Assembly (NCBI GenBank): GCA_007135995.1
Contig: SLHU01000058.1
Coordinates: forward strand, 1-5,516
DNA length: 5,516 nucleotides
Reading direction: 5' to 3'
DNA from: Clostridiales bacterium
Lineage (GTDB): Bacteria; Bacillota; Clostridia; Saccharofermentanales; UBA5734
The notes below the pieces were generated by a model. The model was not told where the DNA came from. It did no database searches and saw nothing but the letters and a program-made list of their open reading frames with translations. This document shows, in pieces, positions 1-4,825 of the stretch. The position numbers and the translations under genes were made by a program. The first letter of the stretch is position 1, and every line of letters starts with the position of its first letter.

Positions 1-267
1 ACAAGAGCAAAATCAATGATTTGCACCTGTGTATTTGCTTATGACTACTAAGATTTATTTTAACATAGCTTTCCTTGCAAGTCTGCCGTTCGGGTCGGCC
101 ATTCAAAACAATCGGCATCCGTGGATAAATGACACCATGCCGCTTACATTTTATCCGAAACGAACAGAACCGTCGACGCAATTATGAAAGTTTGTGAAGA
201 TTCATGTCTGCCAAGGGTTCTTTATGGTAAAATGATATAAGAATTAACCGATATATTCAGTTGGGCA

Positions 268-298
268 TTGACCAATCCTGTTAAGGATTGTCTGATAT
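268..298 (+). promoter_or_regulatory. Candidate promoter for the nfeD-floA operon with dyad in the spacer
   Basis: A -35-like TTGACC (268-273) is followed by TCTGAT (291-296, 17-bp spacer) or TGATAT (293-298, 19-bp spacer). Neither -10 is a close match to TATAAT. The spacer is largely filled by a perfect inverted repeat, CAATCCT-gtta-AGGATTG (273-290). A dyad between -35 and -10 with a long spacer is the arrangement of MerR-type activator promoters, but no regulator gene of that kind is in the window. Bacillus subtilis controls its equivalent operon through SigW; I found no convincing SigW pair (TGAAAC and CGTA at 16-17 bp) here. Confidence 0.35.
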
Positions 299-341
299 TA
301 AAACGTGAGTATAAAAGTTTGCGGGTACCGCCTGGATGAAG

Positions 342-379
342 AGCGCCTAAAACCAGATATAGCGCTTGAAACCAGATAT
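342..379. repeat. 19-bp tandem direct repeat upstream of the nfeD RBS
   Basis: Two adjacent copies, AGCGCCTAAAACCAGATAT (342-360) and AGCGCTTGAAACCAGATAT (361-379), match at 17 of 19 positions. The second copy runs straight into the Shine-Dalgarno TAAGGAGG. The AGCGC of copy 1 can pair with GCGCT (362-366) at the start of copy 2, giving a small hairpin in the leader. The repeat is directly visible; any role in translation control is inference, and a neutral slippage duplication is equally possible. Confidence 0.85.
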
Positions 380-386
380 AAGGAGG
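379..386 (+). promoter_or_regulatory. Ribosome binding site deciding the nfeD start
   Basis: TAAGGAGG matches the 16S anti-Shine-Dalgarno over eight bases. It leaves only 1 nt before the ATG at 388, too close for normal initiation, but 7 nt before the in-frame GTG at 394. This favours GTG 394 as the start. Confidence 0.75.
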
Positions 387-393
387 CATGACC

Positions 394-972
394 GTGTTAT
401 TAGCTGCATCGGCTCGCGAATTAGGCATATCTCTAAATATCTTCAGTTTTCTGGAACAAATTGAGCTGCTGCAGGCGATTATTTTGATAGTGGGTCTTTT
501 ACTGCTGCTGGTTGAGATGTTTGTTCCGGGTTTTGGGATTGCAGGCGGATCAGGCGTTGTCTTGCTGATTATTGGCATTTTTCTGACAGCAAGTTCTCCG
601 TTTGAAGCAATGGTGATGTTTGTCCTGTTGATTGTTCTAGTCGCTGTTGTCCTGACAATTGTCCTGAAATCTGCAAAGTCTGGACGCCTTTCACGAACAC
701 TCATTTTGCAGTCTTCTTCAAAAAAGGAAGAAGGCTATATTTCATCAAACGATCCTTCAGCGCTGATTGGCAAGACAGGACGGGCAATGACGCATCTGCG
801 TCCGGCAGGGACAGGGGATTTTGAAGGGAAACGCATTGATATTGTCTCAGATGGAGGTTTTATTGATAAAGGAGAAACTGTCCGCATCATCAATGCCTAT
901 GGCAGCCGAGTTGTTGTTGAGGCTGTTTCGCAGCCAGAGGAAGTTCCAGTTAGTTCGGGATCAGATGAATAG
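394..972 (+). CDS. nfeD: NfeD family membrane protein, short form (no protease domain)
   Basis: This is a 192-residue membrane protein with the two-part core of the NfeD family. Three hydrophobic segments (about residues 27-44, 49-66 and 70-91) surround the family motif EMFVPGFGIAG (41-51). A polar linker (about 92-123) leads to a C-terminal OB-fold-like beta domain (about 125-178) with GKTGRAMTHLRPAG, FEGKRIDIV and DGGFIDKGETVRII. NfeD proteins are the usual genomic partners of flotillin-like proteins, and floA follows here. Many floA-linked NfeD proteins, such as B. subtilis YqeZ (over 400 residues), carry an N-terminal ClpP-like serine protease domain; this one does not, and an in-frame stop at 379-381 excludes a longer protein. 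The GTG at 394 is preferred over ATG 388 because of RBS spacing; ATG 388 would give 194 residues. Family assignment is firm; its role in membrane microdomains is by family analogy. Confidence 0.92.
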   Translation: MLLAASARELGISLNIFSFLEQIELLQAIILIVGLLLLLVEMFVPGFGIAGGSGVVLLIIGIFLTASSPFEAMVMFVLLIVLVAVVLTIVLKSAKSGRLSRTLILQSSSKKEEGYISSNDPSALIGKTGRAMTHLRPAGTGDFEGKRIDIVSDGGFIDKGETVRIINAYGSRVVVEAVSQPEEVPVSSGSDE

Positions 973-1083
973 GAAACTATTTCTGATAATCCTGTAGTGA
1001 GTGGAACAGATCATAAGTAGGACATCACGCATGCGTATAAGCATCACATTAACATTGTATTTTTGAAAGCGAGGTCATTTTTT
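973..1083. other. nfeD-floA intergenic gap
   Basis: This 111-bp gap has no terminator. It contains ATGC-gtataa-GCAT (1031-1044) and two CATCAC hexamers (1022-1027 and 1042-1047). The only small ORF is an 11-codon one from ATG 1031 without a Shine-Dalgarno, which I do not call a gene. Read-through from nfeD to floA is the simplest reading. Confidence 0.5.
1071..1075 (+). promoter_or_regulatory. Ribosome binding site deciding the floA start
   Basis: GAGGT lies 8 nt before the ATG at 1084. The upstream in-frame TTG at 1063 has no Shine-Dalgarno in front of it, so ATG 1084 is preferred. Confidence 0.75.
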
Positions 1084-2079
1084 ATGTATCCTGAAGATCT
1101 AATTCTCTACGGTATTGCCCTGGCAGCGATTATTGCTGTTATATCACTGTTTTTCAGCTTTGTTCCGGTCGGACTCTGGATCTCGGCAGCTGCTGCCGGT
1201 GTCAAAGTCAGTATTTTCAACCTGATTGGCATGCGGCTCCGGCGTGTTGTCCCCAAAAGCGTCATAGCGCCTCAGATTAAGGCCACCAAGGCGGGGCTGG
1301 ACATAAATACGAATAAGCTTGAAGCTCATTTTCTCGCCGGAGGTAATGTTGATCGGGTTGTCAATGCACTTATCGCTGCTCAGCGCGCAGATATACCGCT
1401 GGTTTTTGAGCGTGCCGCAGCAATTGATCTCGCCGGCAGAAATGTGCTTGAAGCAGTTCAGATGAGTGTTAATCCGAAAGTAATTGAAACACCGCTTGTT
1501 GCTGCCATCGCAAAAAATGGTATTGAGCTGAAGGCCAAAGCGCGTGTTACAGTCAGAGCTAATATTGATCGGCTGGTAGGTGGTGCCGGCGAACAGACAA
1601 TCACCGCACGCGTTGGTGAAGGTATTGTTACAACGATTGGTTCAGCCGATTCACATAAGGATGTTCTTGAGAATCCAGATAAGATATCTAAAGCTGTATT
1701 GACAAAAGGCCTTGATGCCGGAACCGCGTTTGAAATATTATCGATTGATATCGCGGATGTCGATGTTGGCCGCAATATTGGTGCTCAGCTGCAGACCGAC
1801 CAGGCAGAAGCCGACAAGCGAATCGCGCAGGCGAAAGCGGAAGAACGGCGCGCAATGGCGGTTGCCCGTGAGCAGGAGATGAAGGCATCTGTTGTTGAAA
1901 TGCGTGCGAAAGTTGTTGAAGCTGAAGCCGAAGTGCCAAAAGCAATTTCAGCAGCCTTGCGCGAAGGTAAACTTGGTGTGATGGACTACTACAACATGCA
2001 AAACATATTGTCTGATACACAGATGAGAAAATCGATTGCAGAAACAGATCGCCCTGAAGAAAAATCAACACGTAAATAA
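1084..2079 (+). CDS. floA: Flotillin-like protein FloA
   Basis: This is a bacterial flotillin that oligomerises at the cytoplasmic membrane and scaffolds functional membrane microdomains. From ATG 1084 it is 331 residues, the same length as I recall for B. subtilis FloA (YqfA). A hydrophobic N-terminal segment (about 6-40, including [20 protein letters not shown]) forms the membrane anchor. The SPFH/PHB-like domain follows (about 43-230), with recognisable FloA stretches [27 protein letters not shown] (85-102), [20 protein letters not shown] and [12 protein letters not shown]. An Ala/Glu-rich coiled coil (about 239-288, [20 protein letters not shown]) follows, then a C-terminal [10 protein letters not shown] (298-307) and a polar tail. 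It lies 111 bp after nfeD, its expected partner, and 15 bp before the third operon gene. A TTG at 1063 would add seven residues but lacks an RBS. Nothing looks truncated. Confidence 0.97.
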   Translation: MYPEDLILYGIALAAIIAVISLFFSFVPVGLWISAAAAGVKVSIFNLIGMRLRRVVPKSVIAPQIKATKAGLDINTNKLEAHFLAGGNVDRVVNALIAAQRADIPLVFERAAAIDLAGRNVLEAVQMSVNPKVIETPLVAAIAKNGIELKAKARVTVRANIDRLVGGAGEQTITARVGEGIVTTIGSADSHKDVLENPDKISKAVLTKGLDAGTAFEILSIDIADVDVGRNIGAQLQTDQAEADKRIAQAKAEERRAMAVAREQEMKASVVEMRAKVVEAEAEVPKAISAALREGKLGVMDYYNMQNILSDTQMRKSIAETDRPEEKSTRK

Positions 2080-2094
2080 GAAAGGCTGATTCGC

Positions 2095-2379
2095 ATGGTA
2101 CAAAAGCCAAACGAATATGATTCGCAAATCCAGTCAAGACTGACGGATGATTACAAGTCATCCATAGAGTCACGGCTGGTCATCGGTGAAGAAATAGACG
2201 TTGAATCAATTGATGATTCTGATTACGAGATGCTTGTGAGAGGCAGTTTTACAGGAGAGCGCGAAAGCAGCGGATTTAATCTGCCGCATTTGTCACCTTT
2301 AAAGCAGGGTATTGTCATGGCTGAGCTTCTGGGCAAACCTGTCAGTAAAAGAAGGAGCCGAGGCCGTTTCGGCATATAA
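2095..2379 (+). CDS. Small conserved-looking protein of unknown function, third gene of the floA operon
   Basis: This is a 94-residue protein that I cannot assign to a characterised family. It starts 15 bp after the floA stop, with AGAAAGG (2079-2085) as a plausible RBS 9 nt before the ATG. There is no signal peptide or membrane segment. The N-terminal two thirds is acidic and polar (IGEEIDVESIDDSDYEMLV, about 30-48). The C-terminal part holds a likely helix with SPLKQGIVMAELLGKPVSKR (66-85) and ends in a basic patch (KRRSRGRF). The Gln-Gly-hydrophobic-Glu-Leu-Leu-Gly-Lys-Pro pattern looks like a conserved motif. Position right after floA matches B. subtilis yqfB, which follows yqeZ-yqfA; I do not claim homology. 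Operon structure suggests a cytosolic helper of the NfeD-FloA module, which is inference only. Confidence 0.85.
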   Translation: MVQKPNEYDSQIQSRLTDDYKSSIESRLVIGEEIDVESIDDSDYEMLVRGSFTGERESSGFNLPHLSPLKQGIVMAELLGKPVSKRRSRGRFGI

Positions 2380-2430
2380 TTTTAGCTGAAGAACTGGCTG
2401 AAGACACATCGAAAAATGATATAAACGGAT

Positions 2431-2465
2431 AAAGCCGACGGATATAGCAGGCCGTCGGCTTTTTC
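2431..2465 (+). terminator. Intrinsic terminator of the nfeD-floA operon
   Basis: A perfect 10-bp stem, AAGCCGACGG (2432-2441) with CCGTCGGCTT (2452-2461), encloses a 10-nt loop and is followed by a T run (2460-2464). It lies about 50 bp after the third operon gene. The reverse orientation lacks a good T tract, so it mainly serves the plus strand. Confidence 0.92.
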
Positions 2466-2518
2466 TGATACAATTTCATCAAGGGGCGGCATGTGAGAGG
2501 CAGCAAAAACAGCAGAAA

Positions 2519-2554
2519 GAAAAAGGCTGCCTCATCGCTGAAGCAGCCTTTTTT
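2519..2554. terminator. Bidirectional terminator between convergent genes
   Basis: AAAAAGGCTGC (2520-2530) pairs perfectly with GCAGCCTTTTT (2543-2553) around a 12-nt loop. The right side ends in six T residues (2549-2554). On the opposite strand the stem is followed by TTTTTCTTTCT, so it can stop both the plus-strand operon and the minus-strand HEAT-repeat gene ending at 2645. Confidence 0.88.
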
Positions 2555-2595
2555 AAAAATTTTGTTAAATCCATGTTTTCTGATTTGATTGAATC

Positions 2596-2634
2596 TATCC
2601 AAGTTTCGCGCTGACCGCCTGCGTGCCTTGGATA
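2596..2634. repeat. Long inverted repeat just past the HEAT-repeat gene stop
   Basis: TATCCAAG (2596-2603) pairs perfectly with CTTGGATA (2627-2634). Inside, CGCGC (2607-2611) pairs with GCGTG (2621-2625) with one G-U pair when read as plus-strand RNA, leaving a 9-nt apical loop. It sits 10 nt beyond the stop codon of the minus-strand gene. No T run follows on either strand, so it is not a classical terminator. The G-U pair becomes a C-A mismatch on the minus strand. Confidence 0.7.
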
Positions 2635-2644
2635 CAGCCGGTTA

Positions 2645-3001
2645 TCAGATCATTTCCTCTACAGGATCGATTTGCTTGGCAATGCTGAAAATCGCTTTTC
2701 TCGCAGCTTCTACCAGCTCTTTATCATTTTCTTTTTCAATATAATCCTGAAGATGTGTTTTGGTGACACCATTTCCCATCTGAGCCATGCCTTCAATTGT
2801 CGCCAAACGAATCTCTCTGTCCGGATCATGAAGCATAATAATCAGATTGTTAACGGATGTGTCATCACCAATTGTCGCCAGCGCCTTTATTGCCTTAATA
2901 CGAATATCTTTCTTTCTGTCATTCAATAAAGGAACCAGTTTGGCACTTTTGTTCTTTTGAGCGTACTTCTCAATTTTTGCTGTTTTGTCACCTAAAATCA
3001 T
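2645..3001 (-). CDS. Small HEAT-repeat protein
   Basis: This is a 118-residue all-alpha protein with HEAT-like repeats and no signal peptide or membrane segment. One repeat is clear at about residues 17-45 (NKSAKLVPLLNDRKKDIRIKAIKALATIG). A second is at about 46-78 (TSVNNLIIMLHDPDREIRLATIEGMAQMG). A weaker third helix pair is near 80-112 (TKTHLQDYIEK to VEAARKAIFSIAKQ). Each good copy has the Leu-Leu-hydrophobic/Asp-x-(Asp/Arg)-x-x-(I/V)-R pattern. HEAT repeats form curved surfaces for protein-protein contact; the partner cannot be told from the sequence. The start at ATG 3001 is chosen because AAGGAGGAT sits 7 nt upstream; an ATG at 3082 would add 27 residues, would swallow the RBS and looks non-coding. 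The gene stands alone between a bidirectional terminator and a divergent promoter region. Reasonably sure of the fold, not of the function. Confidence 0.88.
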   Translation of the reverse strand: MILGDKTAKIEKYAQKNKSAKLVPLLNDRKKDIRIKAIKALATIGDDTSVNNLIIMLHDPDREIRLATIEGMAQMGNGVTKTHLQDYIEKENDKELVEAARKAIFSIAKQIDPVEEMI

Positions 3002-3006
3002 TAAGA

Positions 3007-3015
3007 ATCCTCCTT
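3007..3015 (-). promoter_or_regulatory. Ribosome binding site deciding the HEAT-repeat gene start
   Basis: Read on the minus strand, AAGGAGGAT lies 5' of ATG 3001, with 7 nt between GGAGG and the start codon. It fixes the start at 3001 rather than the longer ORF from 3082. Confidence 0.85.
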
Positions 3016-3032
3016 CACCCTGAAAACAAGTG

Positions 3033-3083
3033 ATTGATGCTAACTTGAACCACATACCACTCAAGTGTATTATAAGCATCAAT
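3033..3083 (-). repeat. Two-tier stem-loop in the HEAT-repeat gene leader
   Basis: The outer stem is nine perfect pairs, ATTGATGCT (3033-3041) with AGCATCAAT (3075-3083). An inner stem of six pairs, ACTTGA (3043-3048) with TCAAGT (3061-3066), closes a 12-nt loop. The asymmetric internal loop has 1 nt on one side and 8 on the other. In the minus-strand transcript it would lie just upstream of the RBS at 3007-3015 without covering it. The nearby CACTTG (minus strand, about 3027-3032) could compete with the inner stem. I do not recognise it as a known riboswitch. Confidence 0.7.
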
Positions 3084-3089
3084 TGTGAA

Positions 3090-3138
3090 CTTCATATGAA
3101 GAGTTATCTAGAACACCTCTTCAAGCTTTTCTAGATAA
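3090..3138. repeat. Palindrome and two interleaved inverted repeats next to the HEAT-gene promoter
   Basis: Three perfect dyads overlap here: CTTCATATGAAG (3090-3101, a 12-bp palindrome), TGAAGAG/CTCTTCA (3097-3103 and 3117-3123), and TTATCTAGAA/TTCTAGATAA (3104-3113 and 3129-3138). The last arm abuts the predicted -10 element at 3139-3144, so the 10-bp dyad would span the start site and early transcribed region. That placement suggests an operator; a pseudoknot-like RNA is the alternative. Confidence 0.7.
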
Positions 3139-3147
3139 ATTATATCA
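3139..3147 (-). promoter_or_regulatory. Extended -10 promoter of the HEAT-repeat gene
   Basis: On the minus strand TGATATAAT gives a consensus TATAAT (3139-3144) with the TG of an extended -10 (3146-3147). A TTGACT upstream (3167-3172) is 22 bp away, too far for a standard -35, so recognition would rely on the extended -10. Start of transcription is expected near 3132, giving a leader of about 130 nt. A second TATAAT (minus, 3069-3074) lacks a good -35. Confidence 0.5.
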
Positions 3148-3157
3148 TTGTTAGGTC

Positions 3158-3187
3158 TTGGAATACAGTCAAATTTTCTTATATATT
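3158..3187 (+). promoter_or_regulatory. Candidate sigma-A promoter for the aminopeptidase gene
   Basis: TTGGAA (3158-3163) and TATATT (3182-3187) are separated by 18 bp and match the consensus hexamers at 4 and 5 of 6 positions. It points away from the HEAT-gene promoter. It would imply a leader of about 210 nt. A competing candidate is the extended -10 TGATATGAT (3269-3277), which lacks a good -35. Confidence 0.3.
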
Positions 3188-3393
3188 ATGAAGATCTGCA
3201 ACAAAACTGCTGTTCTTTGGTAATTTTTGTCTGTTTCGAATCTAACAGGTATCAAGGACAGCTCATTATGATATGATTTTATCAGAGATCTAAAATTCAG
3301 GTATATGACAGATCAAGTTTTATTTGTATATGGAACAAGTGAAAACAGACTTGAAAAACGCAGATAAAGACTTAAGTGAACAGCAGCGCTTGC

Positions 3394-3398
3394 GGAGG
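3394..3398 (+). promoter_or_regulatory. Ribosome binding site deciding the aminopeptidase start
   Basis: GGAGG lies 6 nt before ATG 3405. The longer in-frame start at ATG 3324 has no comparable site, and the extra 27 residues are highly polar and unlike the family N-terminus. Confidence 0.8.
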
Positions 3399-3404
3399 AA
3401 CAAG

Positions 3405-4763
3405 ATGACAGAACATCAAAACCATCAGGCTCAGGACCTGATCAATTTCATTAATCTCAGTCCGTCGCCTTATCATGCGGCGGCAAATGTTGTTGAAACA
3501 CTCGAAAATGCAGGTTATCAGCTTTACGACGGGCGTTCAAAGCTCGATTCCGGTGATAAAAAATATGTGCTGCGCGGCGGATCATCCGTTTTTGCTTTTT
3601 CCGTTGGTAAAAAGGCTCTGAAGACAGGCTTTAGAATGGTCGCTTCGCATACGGATGCACCTGGCTTGAAGATTAAACCGCAGAGTCTGATCCGGCAGGC
3701 AAACTGTCTTTGCTTGAATACAGAAGTTTATGGCGGTCCTATCCTGCACACCTGGTTCGACCGCACACTGTCAATGGCCGGTCAGGTTGCTTTGAAGACC
3801 GGGGATGTCTGGAAGCCTGACATCCGGCTCATCAATTTCATCCGGCCTGTTTTGCTGATTCCCAGCCTGGCTATTCATATGCACCGCGATGTCAATGAGG
3901 TTAATGCCATACAGAAAGCGAAAAGCCTACTGCCGGTCATTGGCCTGGATTCTTATCAAGATTCGGACTGTAACCAGAAAATCGACGACAGCATTGATGC
4001 TGTAAAGGAAAAAGGTACAGGGCTGCACTACAGTTCCCCAAATGATTTTGAGTCAATTCTGGCTCATGAAATGGGCGTTGCGAAAGATGATATACTCGAC
4101 TACTCGCTCTTTCTTTTTGACACCGCACCTGCTTGTCTGGCCGGACTGAACCAGGAACTGATCTCTGCACCCCGTCTGGATAATCTGGGTATGGTTCACG
4201 CGTCCATGAACGCGCTGCTTGAGGCAGACGAGCAAGACGGCATTAATCTGATCGCTTGTTTCGATCACGAGGAAATCGGCAGCAGAACAAGACAAGGAGC
4301 CAGTTCATCAGCGCTGCGTGATATCATGGAAAGCATTATTTATGGTCTGGGAGGAAATCGGACCGACTTCCTGAGCTGTATGGATACATCGTTTCTGTTG
4401 TCAGCTGACCAGGCGCATGCGGTTCACCCGAATTATCAGGAAGCAGCAGACCAGACAAATCAGCCCAAAATCAACCAGGGGCCGGTACTGAAAACATCTG
4501 CCAGCCAGTCTTATTTAACGGATGCACGATCAATGGCGACATTCAGACAGCTCTGCCGCGAAGCGGATGTCACCTGTCAGGTGTTTGCCGCTCGAAGTGA
4601 CAAGCGAAGTGGTTCAACAGTAGGTCCGCTGACTGTTGAAAAGGTCCCCGTTTGCGGCGTTGATATTGGAAATCCTATCTGGGCAATGCATGCGATCAGA
4701 GAAACAGGCGGAGCAGCCGATCAGGAAGCAATGATCAAAGTGATGAAGCAATTTTTCAGCTAA
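3405..4763 (+). CDS. apeB: M18 family metallo-aminopeptidase
   Basis: This is a cytosolic zinc aminopeptidase of peptidase family M18, whose characterised members remove N-terminal residues, often Asp or Glu, from peptides. From ATG 3405 it has 452 residues, close to the usual bacterial length. The N-terminus has the family stretch LINFINLSPSPYHAA. All expected active-site motifs are present: SHTDAPGLK (His82, Asp84), GGPILHTWFDR, RLDNLG (Asp259), FDHEEIGS (Glu289 and Glu290), SADQAHAVHPNY (Asp335) and NPIWAMHAIRE (His429). By analogy with the human enzyme, His82, Asp259, Glu290, Asp335 and His429 are metal ligands or near them, and Glu289 is the general base. GSTVGP near the C-terminus is also typical. 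No residue essential to the family is missing, so it should be active. Substrate preference cannot be read from the sequence. The start is set by GGAGG at 3394. The gene reads toward the DUF1638 gene 62 bp downstream. Confidence 0.96.
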   Translation: MTEHQNHQAQDLINFINLSPSPYHAAANVVETLENAGYQLYDGRSKLDSGDKKYVLRGGSSVFAFSVGKKALKTGFRMVASHTDAPGLKIKPQSLIRQANCLCLNTEVYGGPILHTWFDRTLSMAGQVALKTGDVWKPDIRLINFIRPVLLIPSLAIHMHRDVNEVNAIQKAKSLLPVIGLDSYQDSDCNQKIDDSIDAVKEKGTGLHYSSPNDFESILAHEMGVAKDDILDYSLFLFDTAPACLAGLNQELISAPRLDNLGMVHASMNALLEADEQDGINLIACFDHEEIGSRTRQGASSSALRDIMESIIYGLGGNRTDFLSCMDTSFLLSADQAHAVHPNYQEAADQTNQPKINQGPVLKTSASQSYLTDARSMATFRQLCREADVTCQVFAARSDKRSGSTVGPLTVEKVPVCGVDIGNPIWAMHAIRETGGAADQEAMIKVMKQFFS

Positions 4764-4772
4764 CAGGTGTTG

Positions 4773-4788
4773 ACTTATGTCTATAAGT
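4773..4788 (+). repeat. Short inverted repeat in the M18-DUF1638 gap
   Basis: ACTTAT-gtct-ATAAGT is a perfect 6-bp dyad, 10 bp after the aminopeptidase stop. It overlaps a -35-like TTGACT (4770-4775), but no good -10 lies at 16-18 bp. It is too AT-rich for a terminator and has no T run. It may be a weak operator or chance. Confidence 0.4.
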
Positions 4789-4825
4789 GGCCAAGTTTTA
4801 AGTAACAGATAACAGGAGTGTATTT

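Larger units (their letters stand above)
1..393. other. Upstream non-coding region before the nfeD-floA operon
   Basis: No gene could be supported here. All three plus-strand frames entering from the left edge stop within about the first 50 bases, and nfeD's own frame is closed by TAA at 379-381 just ahead of its ribosome binding site, so no longer nfeD is hidden here. What can be seen: a candidate promoter with a dyad in its spacer (268-298), extended -10-like strings TGGTAAAAT (225-233) and TGATATAAG (233-241) without a good -35, a short GCGG-gta-CCGC hairpin (321-331), and a 19-bp tandem duplication (342-379). No terminator for an upstream gene is apparent. Confidence 0.6.
3002..3404. other. 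Divergent intergenic region with promoters and multiple dyads
   Basis: This 403-bp gap separates the minus-strand HEAT-repeat gene from the plus-strand aminopeptidase gene. It is AT-rich and carries a foldable leader for the HEAT-repeat gene (3033-3083), a 12-bp palindrome (3090-3101), two interleaved inverted repeats (3097-3138), and back-to-back candidate promoters. The open frame from ATG 3324 into the aminopeptidase is not called because a much better RBS precedes ATG 3405. No independent gene was found. Confidence 0.65.

Noticed and set aside
1..51. A plus-strand frame entering from the left edge ends at TAA 49-51 and could be the tail of an upstream gene.
   Set aside because: Only 16 codons are seen, with no recognisable motif and no terminator after it.
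1..118. A minus-strand frame from ATG 118 stays open to the left edge (39 residues).
   Set aside because: No Shine-Dalgarno precedes it, the residues match no family I know, and it is too short to support as a partial gene.
321..332. GCGGGTACCGCC resembles the T-box antiterminator core (GGTGGTACCGCG).
   Set aside because: The TGG of the conserved core is missing, there is no leader terminator, and the downstream gene is not an amino-acid or aminoacyl-tRNA synthetase gene.
222..704. A 160-codon minus-strand open frame over nfeD.
   Set aside because: It is antisense to the well-supported nfeD gene, lacks an RBS and shows no family-like features. The same applies to the minus-strand frames across floA and the aminopeptidase.
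972..997. GGAAAC followed about 16 bp later by GTAG looks like a SigW promoter inside the operon.
   Set aside because: The -10 does not match CGTA and the -35 overlaps the nfeD stop; it is too weak to call.
1031..1066. An 11-codon ORF between nfeD and floA.
   Set aside because: It has no Shine-Dalgarno, overlaps no conserved motif and is expected by chance in a gap of this size.
3324..3404. A 27-residue N-terminal extension of the aminopeptidase from ATG 3324.
   Set aside because: GGAGG at 3394-3398 fits ATG 3405, and the extension is polar and outside the usual family length.
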